A stretch of 6,094 nucleotides of DNA from Streptosporangiaceae bacterium (GCA_030040815.1 JASHSZ010000605.1:1-6094), one strand, 5' to 3'; counted from the first letter of the stretch, positions 1-5,813 are shown. Notes: a model not told the origin generated them from the letters alone. Program-made: numbers and translations.

Positions 1-486
1 CCAGCCCGCGTCAGCCCAGATGTACTGGTTGCGCTGCCGGGCAGGCTGCGCGACCGGCAGCGTGTCTTCACCCGGACCGGTGGCCTACACGCCGCGGGAC
101 TGTTCTCCACTGCCGGCGAGCTGGTGGCCATCAGGGAGGACGTGGGCAGGCACAACGCCGTCGACAAGATCGTCGGCTGGGCGCTGCTCCGTGATCAGCT
201 GCCGCTGGCTGGGTGCATCCTGCTCGTCAGCGGTCGCGCGTCGTTCGAACTCGTGCAGAAGGCAGCGCTGGCCGGAGTTCCCGTGCTCGCCGCGGTCTCG
301 GCGCCATCCTCGCTCGCCGTCGACCTGGCCGGGGAAGCCGGCCTCACGCTCGTCGGCTTCCTGCGCGGCGCATCGATGAACGTGTACGCCGGCGCGCACC
401 GGATCACGACGGCAGCCGAGCCGACGGCGGCCGAGCCGACGGCAGCCGAACCGACGGCGGCCGAACCGACCGCGCAGGATCGCTGA
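1..486 (+). CDS. fdhD: FdhD formate dehydrogenase sulfurtransferase, C-terminal part (5' end outside window)
   Basis: FdhD passes sulfur from a cysteine desulfurase to the molybdenum bis-guanine-dinucleotide cofactor of formate dehydrogenase in the cytoplasm, a step needed for enzyme activity. The open frame runs from base 1 and gives 161 residues, with no start in view; full-length members are roughly 270-300 residues, so the N-terminal half is missing, including the usual catalytic CxxC region. What is visible is characteristic: [13 protein letters not shown] at in-window residues 23-35, [12 protein letters not shown] at 45-56 (bases 133-168), then [12 protein letters not shown], the GVPVL and [11 protein letters not shown] segments, and GFLRG...MNVYAG near the end. 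The protein ends in an unusual Ala-Glu-Pro-Thr repeat tail. It converges on the sel operon, which fits a shared role in making a Sec-containing formate dehydrogenase. Identification is very secure; only the upstream extent is unknown. Confidence 0.96.
   Translation, partial: PARVSPDVLVALPGRLRDRQRVFTRTGGLHAAGLFSTAGELVAIREDVGRHNAVDKIVGWALLRDQLPLAGCILLVSGRASFELVQKAALAGVPVLAAVSAPSSLAVDLAGEAGLTLVGFLRGASMNVYAGAHRITTAAEPTAAEPTAAEPTAAEPTAQDR
412..471 (+). repeat. Four tandem 15-base repeats encoding AAEPT at the FdhD C-terminus
   Basis: Four in-frame 15-base units (412-426, 427-441, 442-456, 457-471) each encode Ala-Ala-Glu-Pro-Thr. They differ only in synonymous third positions (GCA/GCG, GAG/GAA, ACG/ACC). 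They lie after the conserved FdhD fold and just before the stop codon, so the tail is probably disordered and dispensable. The near-identity of the units suggests recent slippage expansion, and copy number may vary between strains. Confidence 0.95.
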
Positions 487-501
487 CCGGGAGCGGTCAG
501 C
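482..501. terminator. Bidirectional hairpin shared by convergent fdhD and the sel operon
   Basis: A perfect 7-base-pair stem (GCTGACC, 482-488; GGTCAGC, 495-501) encloses a 6-base loop. The fdhD TGA (484-486) lies in the left arm. The TGA of the facing minus-strand gene (497-499) lies in the right arm. There is no T tract on either side, which is common for high-GC actinobacterial terminators. Position between two convergent genes argues for a two-way terminator; function is inferred. Confidence 0.7.
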
Positions 502-736
502 AGGACTTCCTGCGCTGTCGCCCTAGCACTTGGCCGAGCAGTCCAGGCGGATGGGATAGGACATCGGCAGCTGGACGGATCAGAGATTCAGGGTAGTCGA
601 TGCCACGCTGGCCCAGTTCGTCCCTCAGCAGCTGCTCTACTTCATCGCGGCTCTTTCCCGCGCAGTTTGCCCTCACCGCATTGATCGCATCCCAGATCTC
701 GGTGCGGCGGTTGCGCTCCGGCAGGGGGTCGGTCAT
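497..736 (-). CDS. Small hypothetical protein, last gene of the sel operon
   Basis: I do not recognise this 79-residue protein and assign no function. Reasons to believe it is real: the ATG at 736 has a strong GGAGGG ribosome-binding site 7 bases upstream, the gene starts 36 bases after the stop of the preceding small gene on the same strand, and it ends exactly at the convergent terminator. The product looks soluble, without a signal peptide or membrane segment. Residues 10-50 (RRTEIWDAINAV..., then KSRDEVEQLLRDELGQRG) look helical and charged, followed by a Pro-containing segment and a basic tail ending QRRKSC. Cysteines are at residue 29 and at the last residue. Linkage to selA, selB and a DUF6457-like gene suggests co-expression with Sec decoding or formate dehydrogenase maturation, but this is context only. 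The Cys-TGA ending was considered as a selenocysteine site and judged unlikely. Confidence 0.75.
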   Translation of the reverse strand: MTDPLPERNRRTEIWDAINAVRANCAGKSRDEVEQLLRDELGQRGIDYPESLIRPAADVLSHPPGLLGQVLGRQRRKSC

Positions 737-743
737 GGCAGGA

Positions 744-750
744 TCCCTCC
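744..750 (-). promoter_or_regulatory. Ribosome-binding site of the 79-residue protein gene
   Basis: On the minus strand GGAGGGA lies 7 bases before the ATG at 736. It is the clearest Shine-Dalgarno sequence in the window. It fixes this start and supports the small gene being translated. Confidence 0.75.
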
Positions 751-772
751 GGACTTGTGCTGCTCGGCGTGG

Positions 773-1057
773 CTAGGAATTGTCGTTTGCCGCGCGGCCG
801 GTGACCCGTCCCGCCGGTCCGGTGCGATCCGCAAAACCACGCGCTAGCTGCTGGAGCCGGGCAGCTGTTTCTGCCAGCGGCATGCCTCGGCCAACAGCCT
901 CGCCCAGAAAGTAGGCCGTCAGCGGCGCGGCCGGACGGTCCACCTGGTGCGCTGCGACCCGAGCAAGGTCGAGCACCGTCTTCTGCACGGCCTCGTCCCG
1001 GTCCAGGCCAAGCTCCGCGCACACCGCGTCGGCCCAGTCATCGAGCGTGTCCATCAT
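773..1057 (-). CDS. DUF6457-like small protein, translationally coupled to selB
   Basis: The 94-residue product begins [18 protein letters not shown] and continues VLDLARVAAHQVDRPAAPLTAYFLGEAVGR (about residues 29-58), the pattern I associate with DUF6457. In actinobacteria that domain occurs alone or fused to the C-terminus of MobA-type molybdenum-cofactor nucleotidyltransferases; its biochemical role is not known to me. Here it stands alone, predicted soluble and helical, with a short polar tail ending ANDNS. The first ATG at 1057 overlaps the selB stop in an ATGA junction, so reinitiation after selB is likely. The next codon is also ATG (1054) and is better spaced from the GGAG at the end of selB, so the true start may be one codon later. 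Together with fdhD it suggests that molybdenum-cofactor and Sec functions are grouped here. The family call is from memory of the motif and is reasonably but not fully certain. Confidence 0.82.
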   Translation of the reverse strand: MMDTLDDWADAVCAELGLDRDEAVQKTVLDLARVAAHQVDRPAAPLTAYFLGEAVGRGMPLAETAARLQQLARGFADRTGPAGRVTGRAANDNS

Positions 1058-3012
1058 TCTCCGTTCGCCGGGACCGGGCCCGGCTGCTCTCGTATGGTCC
1101 TGCGGTCATCCGGCAGCCGCCGGGTGATTCTCTCCCGGTCGAGCCACTCCAGCAGCGGGATCACGACCCGCCTGCTCGACCTCAGCGCCTGTCGCGCCTC
1201 GGACGTCGTGAACGGCTGCGGCAGACCGGCCAGGATTCGCTCGGCCTGCGTGGCAGCGCCGGCCGGGAGGACCACGTTGCCGGGGAAGCGGTGCACCAGG
1301 CCCGCCCGCTCGGCCGCGGCCAGGGCCCGGGTGTCGAGCCCGAGCTGCCGTAGCCGCTCGCCGTCCGGTGCGCTGAACGGCGCGGCCGCGAGGTCCGCGA
1401 GCAGCGTGCGGACTGCGGCAGCCACCGGGCCCGGCAGGCCCGCTGCGGCTGGGGGAGCAGCCGCAGACTCGGTAGCGTCCCGCCTCGCGCTCTCGCTACC
1501 AGACGGTCGATCCCGCTGACCGTGCTGACCGTCCGCCGGGACGCGTCCCGGCAGCAGATATCCCGCGTGCAGCTCGACCAGCTCGTCCGGTCTCCCGCCC
1601 GCCCGCCAGCCGGTCAGGGCCTCGACCAGGCCGCGGTCTGGCAGGCCCAGCGTGACCCTAGCCGCGTCAACCGGCAGGCCGAGCGCCAGCGGATCGCTAC
1701 GCGCGTGTGCGGTGACGGCCGCCGCCAACCGATGTCGGAGCTGCTGCCAGTGTGTGGGATCGGCGAGCCAGTCACCGCGAACCGGCGGTGGCAGGTCACG
1801 CAAGCCCATCGCGGATGCCGTGGCCGAGCGCAGCAGCCGGTGCCGTCGTAGCAGGTCAGCCGTGCCGGGCGGGTCCGGCCACGAGCCGAGCTCGGCCAGC
1901 GCGGCCGCCGCGGCCCCGGTACCGCGGAGCCGTGGCGGCCGCACGTCGAGGACTCTTGCGCCTTGCACCGGCCGACCGGTGGCACGATCGGCGACGGCAC
2001 CCGGATCCCGCAGCAGCACGCGGTCGCCGACATGCAGGGGCAGCGGTCGATCCAGGGTCAGCCGGGCCATGCCGCCGCCGAGCACCCGGACCCTGACCAC
2101 CGCCCGGGCGGCGCCGATGTGCAGCGTCAGCCGGGGCGGCAGCCGCACGTCCGCGGCCGACTCCGACTCCGGGTCGCCTGCGGGCGGCACCAGCCGGACG
2201 TCGATGATGCTGGTCATCGTCCAGCGACCGGCCTGCACGAGGGCCATGCCGCGGCTGAGTTCCCTGGTGCTAACTCCGCGCAGGTTCAGCGCTACCCGGG
2301 CGACGCCGGTGGCCTGCGCAGCCGCCGCGCCGAGTGACTGGACGCTCCTGATCCGGACCGACCGCATCGCCGGAGTCAGCAGCAGCTCGTCTCCAGCCCG
2401 CACGGTACCGGCCTGCAGTGTGCCGGTCACCACGGTGCCGCTGCCCTTGATCGCGAACACCCGGTCCAGCCACAACCGCACGCTGTCGCCTGGGTCCGGG
2501 ATAGGAAGCCGGGCGGCGAGCCGGTCGAGCGCCGCGACCAGGTCAGCGATGCCCTGGCCGGTAACCGCGCTCACCGCGACGGCCTCCAGCAGCGCGTCCC
2601 GGCCGAGGCTGGTCCGGGCGAGCTTGAGACTAGCCTCGTGCAGCGCCGCAGCCGGATCGGCGAGGTCTGCCCGCGTCACAGCCAGCAGCCCGGTGCAAAC
2701 CCCGAGGGCGTCGATCGCCGCCAGATGCTCGGCCGACTGCGGCATCCAGCCTTCGTCTGCGGCCACGACGAACATCACCGCCGGAGCGGGGCCGGCCCCC
2801 GCGAGCATGTTGGTAACGAACCGCTCGTGGCCGGGGACGTCGACAAACGCGATCTGCTCGCCGGAGGGCAGCGTGGTCCACGCGAAGCCCAGGTCCAGCG
2901 TCATGCCGCGGCGCTGCTCCTCCGCCCAGCGGTCCGGCTCCATCCCGGTGAGGGCGCGGACCAGCGCGGACTTCCCGTGGTCGACATGACCGGCAGTCGC
3001 GACGACGTGCAC
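1054..3012 (-). CDS. selB: SelB, selenocysteine-specific translation elongation factor
   Basis: SelB binds GTP, Sec-tRNA-Sec and the mRNA SECIS hairpin, delivering Sec at in-frame UGA codons. The 652-residue product is slightly longer than E. coli SelB (614). The N-terminal GTPase domain shows P-loop GHVDHGKS (8-15), switch [10 protein letters not shown] (35-43), DVPGHE (58-63), the G4 motif as TRAD (113-116) and a SAVTG-like G5. EF-Tu-like domains II and III follow, starting around [19 protein letters not shown]. The C-terminal part carries the SECIS-binding winged helices; the last is [11 protein letters not shown]...[13 protein letters not shown] from about residue 600. An Ala/Gly/Ser/Arg-rich linker lies at about 492-530. 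The start is GTG at 3012, 2 bases after the selA TAG, with AGGGG 6 bases upstream inside the selA 3' end, so the two are coupled. All GTPase motifs are present, so the protein should be functional. Confidence 0.97.
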   Translation of the reverse strand: MHVVATAGHVDHGKSALVRALTGMEPDRWAEEQRRGMTLDLGFAWTTLPSGEQIAFVDVPGHERFVTNMLAGAGPAPAVMFVVAADEGWMPQSAEHLAAIDALGVCTGLLAVTRADLADPAAALHEASLKLARTSLGRDALLEAVAVSAVTGQGIADLVAALDRLAARLPIPDPGDSVRLWLDRVFAIKGSGTVVTGTLQAGTVRAGDELLLTPAMRSVRIRSVQSLGAAAAQATGVARVALNLRGVSTRELSRGMALVQAGRWTMTSIIDVRLVPPAGDPESESAADVRLPPRLTLHIGAARAVVRVRVLGGGMARLTLDRPLPLHVGDRVLLRDPGAVADRATGRPVQGARVLDVRPPRLRGTGAAAAALAELGSWPDPPGTADLLRRHRLLRSATASAMGLRDLPPPVRGDWLADPTHWQQLRHRLAAAVTAHARSDPLALGLPVDAARVTLGLPDRGLVEALTGWRAGGRPDELVELHAGYLLPGRVPADGQHGQRDRPSGSESARRDATESAAAPPAAAGLPGPVAAAVRTLLADLAAAPFSAPDGERLRQLGLDTRALAAAERAGLVHRFPGNVVLPAGAATQAERILAGLPQPFTTSEARQALRSSRRVVIPLLEWLDRERITRRLPDDRRTIREQPGPVPANGE

Positions 3013-3014
3013 CG

Positions 3015-4352
3015 CTAGCCCCTGACCGGCTCGTTGACAGGGGCGTCGGCCGCCGCGAGAACGGCAGCGAACAGCCGCTCATCGTCGGCGGGCGTGACGG
3101 CCCGCAGGTCGAGCAATAGCCGGCCGCTCTCAGCCCGGCCGACGACGGCGGGCATGATGCCGCGCCGGACCGCAGCGCCGGACCGCAGCCCGGCTGCCAG
3201 GTGCTCGGGCAGCGACAGCGCGGCGCTTGGCAGACTGACGCCGGGCGCGCCGCCGCCACCGACGGCTGCGGTGGCCGGCACCGCCCGGCAGTCGAGGCCT
3301 GCCGCGACGAGCCTGGCGGCGAGGGTGGTTGCCCTGGCCGTGATCGACTGTGCACTGGCCGTCAGCGCCTCGGTCACTGGCGGCGCGGGCCCGGTGAGCG
3401 TCGCCTCGAGCGCAGCCAGCGTCAGCTTGTCCACGCGGAGCGCCCTGGCCAGCGGATGGCGCGCGAGCCGGGTGACGACCTCCGGCGCTCCGAGCAGCAG
3501 GCCAGCCTGTGGGCCGCCGAGCAGCTTGTCGCCGCTGGCGGTGACCAGGCCGACGCCGGCCCGCAGCCAGGAGTCGGCGTCCGGCTCGTCCGGCAGCGCC
3601 GGGCTCGGCTGCAGCAGGCCCGACCCAATGTCACCGACCACGAGCGCGCCCAGGCCCGCCAGTTCACCGACGCTGACCGACGACGTGAAGCCCTCGATCA
3701 CGTAGTTGGAAGGGTGAACCTTGAGGATGAACCCGGTGTCATCACCGACTACCCGCCGGTAGTCGTCCAGCGAGGTCCGGTTCGTGGTGCCGACCTCGCG
3801 GATGCGCGCCCCGGTGGACTCGAGCAGGTCAGGGAGCCGGAAGCCGTCGCCGATCTCGATGAGCTCGCCGCGGCTTACGACGATCTCGCGGCCGGCAGCC
3901 AGTGCAGTCGCGGCGAGCGCGAGGGCAGCGGCATTGTTGTTGACGACGTGCACAGCGCCCGCGGCCGGAACCGCCCGGGCCAACGCGTCGAGCGCGCCCG
4001 CGCCGCGGCGGGCCCGCTTGCCGACCCGGAGGTCGAACTCTACGTCTGTGCAGCCCGTCACGGCGAGCACCGCGTCGCGCGCGGCCGCTGACAGCGGGGC
4101 GCGACCAAGGTTGGTGTGCACGATGACACCGGTCGCGTTGATCACCTGGGTCAGTGAGGTGGCGACCCGCGGCAGCGCCGCAGCCGCGGCGTCGGCCACG
4201 TCGTCCGGGCTGATCGCCCCCGACCGGGCTAGGTCCTGCGCGACAGTCACGGCGGTCTTGACGAGCGCCGGGCCGAGCTGCTCGCGCGCCGCGACCAGAC
4301 GCGGGTCGGCGAGCACGACGTCGGTCCTTGGCACCTGCCGGCGCGGATCCAC
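3015..4352 (-). CDS. selA: SelA, L-seryl-tRNA(Sec) selenium transferase
   Basis: SelA is a PLP enzyme, usually a large homo-oligomer, that converts Ser-tRNA-Sec to Sec-tRNA-Sec using selenophosphate. The product is 445 residues from GTG at 4352, close to E. coli SelA (463). Landmarks: N-terminal tRNA-binding part beginning VDPRRQVPRTD, then INATGVIVHTNLGRAPLS (71-88), VNNNAAA (137-143), RGELIEIGDGFRLPDLL (161-177), EVGTTNRT (186-193), KVHPSNYVIEGF (211-222), GDIGSGLL (240-247) and the PLP-lysine motif SGDKLLGGPQAG with Lys276. An upstream in-frame ATG at 4433 would add 27 residues of low-complexity, Arg-rich sequence unlike SelA, so GTG 4352 is preferred: DPRRxxPRTD is the usual SelA N-terminus. 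No Shine-Dalgarno precedes this GTG, but a TANNNT hexamer lies 6 bases upstream, so the message may be leaderless. All key residues are present. Confidence 0.96.
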   Translation of the reverse strand: MDPRRQVPRTDVVLADPRLVAAREQLGPALVKTAVTVAQDLARSGAISPDDVADAAAAALPRVATSLTQVINATGVIVHTNLGRAPLSAAARDAVLAVTGCTDVEFDLRVGKRARRGAGALDALARAVPAAGAVHVVNNNAAALALAATALAAGREIVVSRGELIEIGDGFRLPDLLESTGARIREVGTTNRTSLDDYRRVVGDDTGFILKVHPSNYVIEGFTSSVSVGELAGLGALVVGDIGSGLLQPSPALPDEPDADSWLRAGVGLVTASGDKLLGGPQAGLLLGAPEVVTRLARHPLARALRVDKLTLAALEATLTGPAPPVTEALTASAQSITARATTLAARLVAAGLDCRAVPATAAVGGGGAPGVSLPSAALSLPEHLAAGLRSGAAVRRGIMPAVVGRAESGRLLLDLRAVTPADDERLFAAVLAAADAPVNEPVRG

Positions 4353-4358
4353 ACTGCG

Positions 4359-4364
4359 ACGATA
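4359..4364 (-). promoter_or_regulatory. Putative -10 element of a leaderless selA promoter
   Basis: On the minus strand TATCGT fits the actinobacterial TANNNT -10 pattern and ends 6 bases before the GTG at 4352. Transcription would then begin at or next to the start codon, which explains the missing Shine-Dalgarno. The -35 position (about 4382-4388) is a poor match (GCGGAC or TGCGGA), so an activator may be needed. Inferred from pattern and spacing only. Confidence 0.45.
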
Positions 4365-4371
4365 CGCGGCC

Positions 4372-4407
4372 GACCACGGCGGTCCGCATGCGTCACGGGT
4401 GGTCCGC
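4372..4407. repeat. Direct and inverted repeats upstream of selA, possible operator
   Basis: GGTCCGC occurs at 4381-4387 and again at 4401-4407, exactly 20 bases apart (about two helical turns). The first copy overlaps the expected -35 position and the second lies just upstream. In addition GACCAC (4372-4377) and GTGGTC (4399-4404) form a spaced inverted pair. This layout would suit a regulator of the sel operon, but short GC-rich repeats also arise by chance in such DNA. Confidence 0.3.
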
Positions 4408-4446
4408 CGGCGCGTGAGTGCCGATGGCCGCAAGTGCCGTAGGTTC

Positions 4447-4485
4447 CCCTGAGCCAGCTCAGGGTCAATCGGGCCAGCAGGGCCC
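4447..4485 (-). terminator. Tandem hairpins after the alpha/beta hydrolase gene
   Basis: Two hairpins follow the hydrolase stop at 4510. The first met by its transcript is 4471-4485, GGGCC and GGCCC arms around a 5-base loop. The second, 4447-4464, is a perfect 7-base-pair stem (CCCTGAG and CTCAGGG) with a 4-base loop. No T tract follows. The pair probably separates the hydrolase transcript from the sel operon, which has its own likely promoter further on. Confidence 0.6.
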
Positions 4486-4509
4486 TTGAGTCAGAGCGGA
4501 TGCACGCGG

Positions 4510-5391
4510 TTACGCCGTCGCAGCCTGGCCTGCCAGTCGGTTCGCGACTCGGCTCAGCGCCTCAGCCATGGAGCCCGGCGCTTCGCGCCAGACCTGGTGG
4601 CCGGCACCTGGCACGATCGTCAGCCGAGCGTCCGGGAACACCGCGGCCGTGGCCTCGACTGCCTGTCGGGGGAGCGGGCTGCACTCCCCGGCGAGTACCT
4701 CCACCGGCCCAGTGAATCCAGACAGCAGGCGCGGCAGGTCACCGCGCTCGACCGCCTCGGCGATCGACGCGGATGTCTGCTCAAATGCCTCAGGACTGAC
4801 CCGCACCGTGTCAGGGACCGGCGGCGCATGAGCCGGAACCGCGAAATAACCGGGCCAATCAAGTTGGAAATACTCCAGCGCCACCGCGGCCTCCTGCTCC
4901 TTGCTGGTGGCGCGGAACTCGTCCAGTTCCGCGATCCTGGCCAGGACTTCGGGCGTCGCCCTGGCCGCCAGCTCAGCCCCGAAACCGGCAAGACCGCCGT
5001 CGCCCACCGCGCCGAGAGGTTCGGCCAGCACCAGGGCGTTCACCCGGCCGGGTGCCCGCGCAGCCAGTTGCATGGCCAGATAGCCGCCCCAGCTGTGGCC
5101 GAGCACAGTGGCGTCGGCCACACCGTGCTGGTCGAGCACGGCCAGCGCGTCGGAGACGTGCTGCTCGATGGTGAATGGTCCTTCGGTTACCGAGGGGGCG
5201 ACACCGCGCTGGGTGTAGCGGAGCGCGGCCCAGCCTGCCAGTTCAGCGGCGAACCAGTCGCTGTAGTCGTTCACGGCCGGTCCGCCGTGCAAGACGAGCA
5301 GCGGCCTGCCCGACCCGGATCGCACCCCGACCAACTCGCCGCCAGGCACGCTGACTGCCAGAGTCCTCTCGGTAATGACCCTCTCGTTCAT
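4510..5391 (-). CDS. Alpha/beta hydrolase, proline iminopeptidase-like
   Basis: This 293-residue protein has the layout of alpha/beta-fold hydrolases resembling proline iminopeptidases: oxyanion-hole HGGP (35-38), YTQRG (59-63), matching the YDQRG of that family, nucleophile elbow GHSWGG with Ser100, a helical cap around residues 130-220 (ELDEF..., EYFQLDWPGYF), and His265 in GAGHQVW. The catalytic acid is unclear: the usual GxxD reads GECS (235-238), so Glu236 may serve or the site has shifted. No signal peptide or membrane segment is seen, so it is probably cytoplasmic. The substrate cannot be told. ATG 5391 is chosen because homology-like sequence begins there (MNERVITERTLAVSVPGGEL); an upstream in-frame start at 5478 adds 29 unconvincing residues. 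No Shine-Dalgarno is visible but a TANNNT hexamer is 7 bases upstream. It lies between selC and selA without evident Sec function and appears to be a separate transcription unit. Confidence 0.9.
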   Translation of the reverse strand: MNERVITERTLAVSVPGGELVGVRSGSGRPLLVLHGGPAVNDYSDWFAAELAGWAALRYTQRGVAPSVTEGPFTIEQHVSDALAVLDQHGVADATVLGHSWGGYLAMQLAARAPGRVNALVLAEPLGAVGDGGLAGFGAELAARATPEVLARIAELDEFRATSKEQEAAVALEYFQLDWPGYFAVPAHAPPVPDTVRVSPEAFEQTSASIAEAVERGDLPRLLSGFTGPVEVLAGECSPLPRQAVEATAAVFPDARLTIVPGAGHQVWREAPGSMAEALSRVANRLAGQAATA

Positions 5392-5398
5392 CCGCTGA

Positions 5399-5404
5399 AG
5401 AGTA
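5399..5404 (-). promoter_or_regulatory. Putative -10 element of the hydrolase gene, leaderless start
   Basis: Minus-strand TACTCT (TANNNT) ends 7 bases before the ATG at 5391. With no Shine-Dalgarno between them, transcription from the first base of the start codon is plausible. No convincing -35 is present about 17-19 bases upstream. Confidence 0.4.
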
Positions 5405-5712
5405 GGGCATGAGGCGAGCGACCAGCCAGAAGATATTTCCACCTCGGCGGCATTGCCGCGTGCCCACGCGGACCCCAAGACGCTGGCCGGTCAGCGGTGC
5501 CTCTGCGGGTGCCCGAGGTTCTTCCCACCACAAGTGTTGGCGGCGCATCGCACAAAATGGCGCCTGCGGCCCGAACGAGGCTGCGGCATCGGCGATCGCC
5601 GCGCTCGTCCCACCTCTAGTCACCAGTGAGTCATCACAACGGAGATGATCATGTTTCACCGGATCATCGGGAGCGCATCCGCCAGCCGCTGCAGCGTGTT
5701 CACGCAGGTCAG
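5405..5712. other. Non-coding spacer between the hydrolase gene and selC
   Basis: No convincing gene is seen in about 300 bases. Open frames on both strands lack ribosome-binding sites, have Arg/Ser/Ala-biased products, or run through the tRNA gene. Visible structure: a 12-base perfect palindrome CGGCGATCGCCG (5590-5601); three alternating TCAC/GTGA/TCAC quartets at 5620-5623, 5626-5629 and 5634-5637; and the inverted repeat at 5644-5668, annotated separately. The stretch from about 5615 to 5670 is AT-richer than its surroundings, which is typical of a regulatory or 3'-processing region. Confidence 0.5.
5644..5668 (-). terminator. Inverted repeat 44 bases after the tRNA-Sec gene, possible selC terminator
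   Basis: GATGATC (5644-5650) and GATCATC (5662-5668) are perfect 7-base reverse complements around 11 bases. On the minus strand the hairpin could extend by three inner pairs (GTG with CAT around AAA), after a 2-base bulge. Its position 44 bases past the tRNA 3' end suits termination of the selC transcript. It could instead be an operator, since it is unusually AT-rich for this region. Confidence 0.4.
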
Positions 5713-5806
5713 CGGAGGCGGACGGGAATCGAACCCGCCGGCGACGCGAAGCGCCGCCCACCGGTTTTGAAGACCGAGCCCGCCCGTCCCGGCTACCCCC
5801 GCCTGC
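5713..5806 (-). tRNA. selC: tRNA-Sec (UCA anticodon)
   Basis: This is the selenocysteine tRNA, which is charged with Ser, converted by SelA and delivered by SelB. On the minus strand the anticodon loop is CUUCAAA (UCA at 5768-5770) on a 5-base-pair UCGGU/ACCGG stem. The long variable arm folds into 7 base pairs around CUUCG. The T arm is GCGGG-UUCGAUU-CCCGU. The 3' acceptor strand CCGCCUCC ends with discriminator G at 5713. CCA is not encoded. The 3' two-thirds is textbook for the bacterial 8+5 form. The 5' part is irregular: the expected acceptor GGAGGCGG reads GCAGGCGG (C-C mismatch at pair 2), or GG-C-AGGCGG with one bulged C if the start is 5807, and I cannot build the usual 6-base-pair D stem; 21 bases separate acceptor and anticodon stem instead of 19 in E. 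coli. Intact selA and selB argue that it works. Confidence 0.88.
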
Positions 5807-5813
5807 CCCGGCC
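5792..5813. repeat. Direct repeat copy A, overlapping the 5' end of selC
   Basis: On the plus strand this 22-base stretch reads GCTACCCCCGCCTGCCCC and then GGCC. It matches copy B at 5854-5876 apart from a T-A-C versus T-C-C difference, C-run lengths and the final base. It covers the tRNA acceptor strand and the bases just after it. Confidence 0.65.

Noticed and set aside
482..505. Cys-TGA ending of the 79-residue protein with a hairpin at the TGA, read as a possible selenocysteine codon with SECIS
   Set aside because: The TGA lies inside the hairpin stem rather than upstream of a SECIS-sized stem-loop, readthrough would continue antisense into the fdhD repeat tail with low-complexity sequence, and the hairpin is better explained as a convergent terminator.
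1652..2989. 445-residue plus-strand frame opposite selB
   Set aside because: Its Ser/Arg/Ala/Thr-rich product is typical of the antisense frame of a GC-rich gene, and selB with all GTPase motifs occupies the other strand.
4353..4433. Longer SelA starting at ATG 4433
   Set aside because: The extra 27 residues are Arg-rich and unlike SelA, and the segment contains the likely promoter and repeats; DPRRxxPRTD at the GTG start matches usual SelA N-termini.
5590..5601. 12-base palindrome CGGCGATCGCCG as an operator
   Set aside because: GC-rich palindromes of this size arise often by chance in such DNA and no gene start is nearby.
5243..5761. 172-residue minus-strand frame covering selC, the spacer and the hydrolase 5' end
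   Set aside because: It overlaps both the tRNA and the hydrolase gene in another frame and is a high-GC shadow frame.
5651..5770. Short plus-strand frame with GGAG 6 bases before ATG at 5651
   Set aside because: It runs antisense through the tRNA-Sec gene and stops at the complement of the anticodon; the product has no family features.
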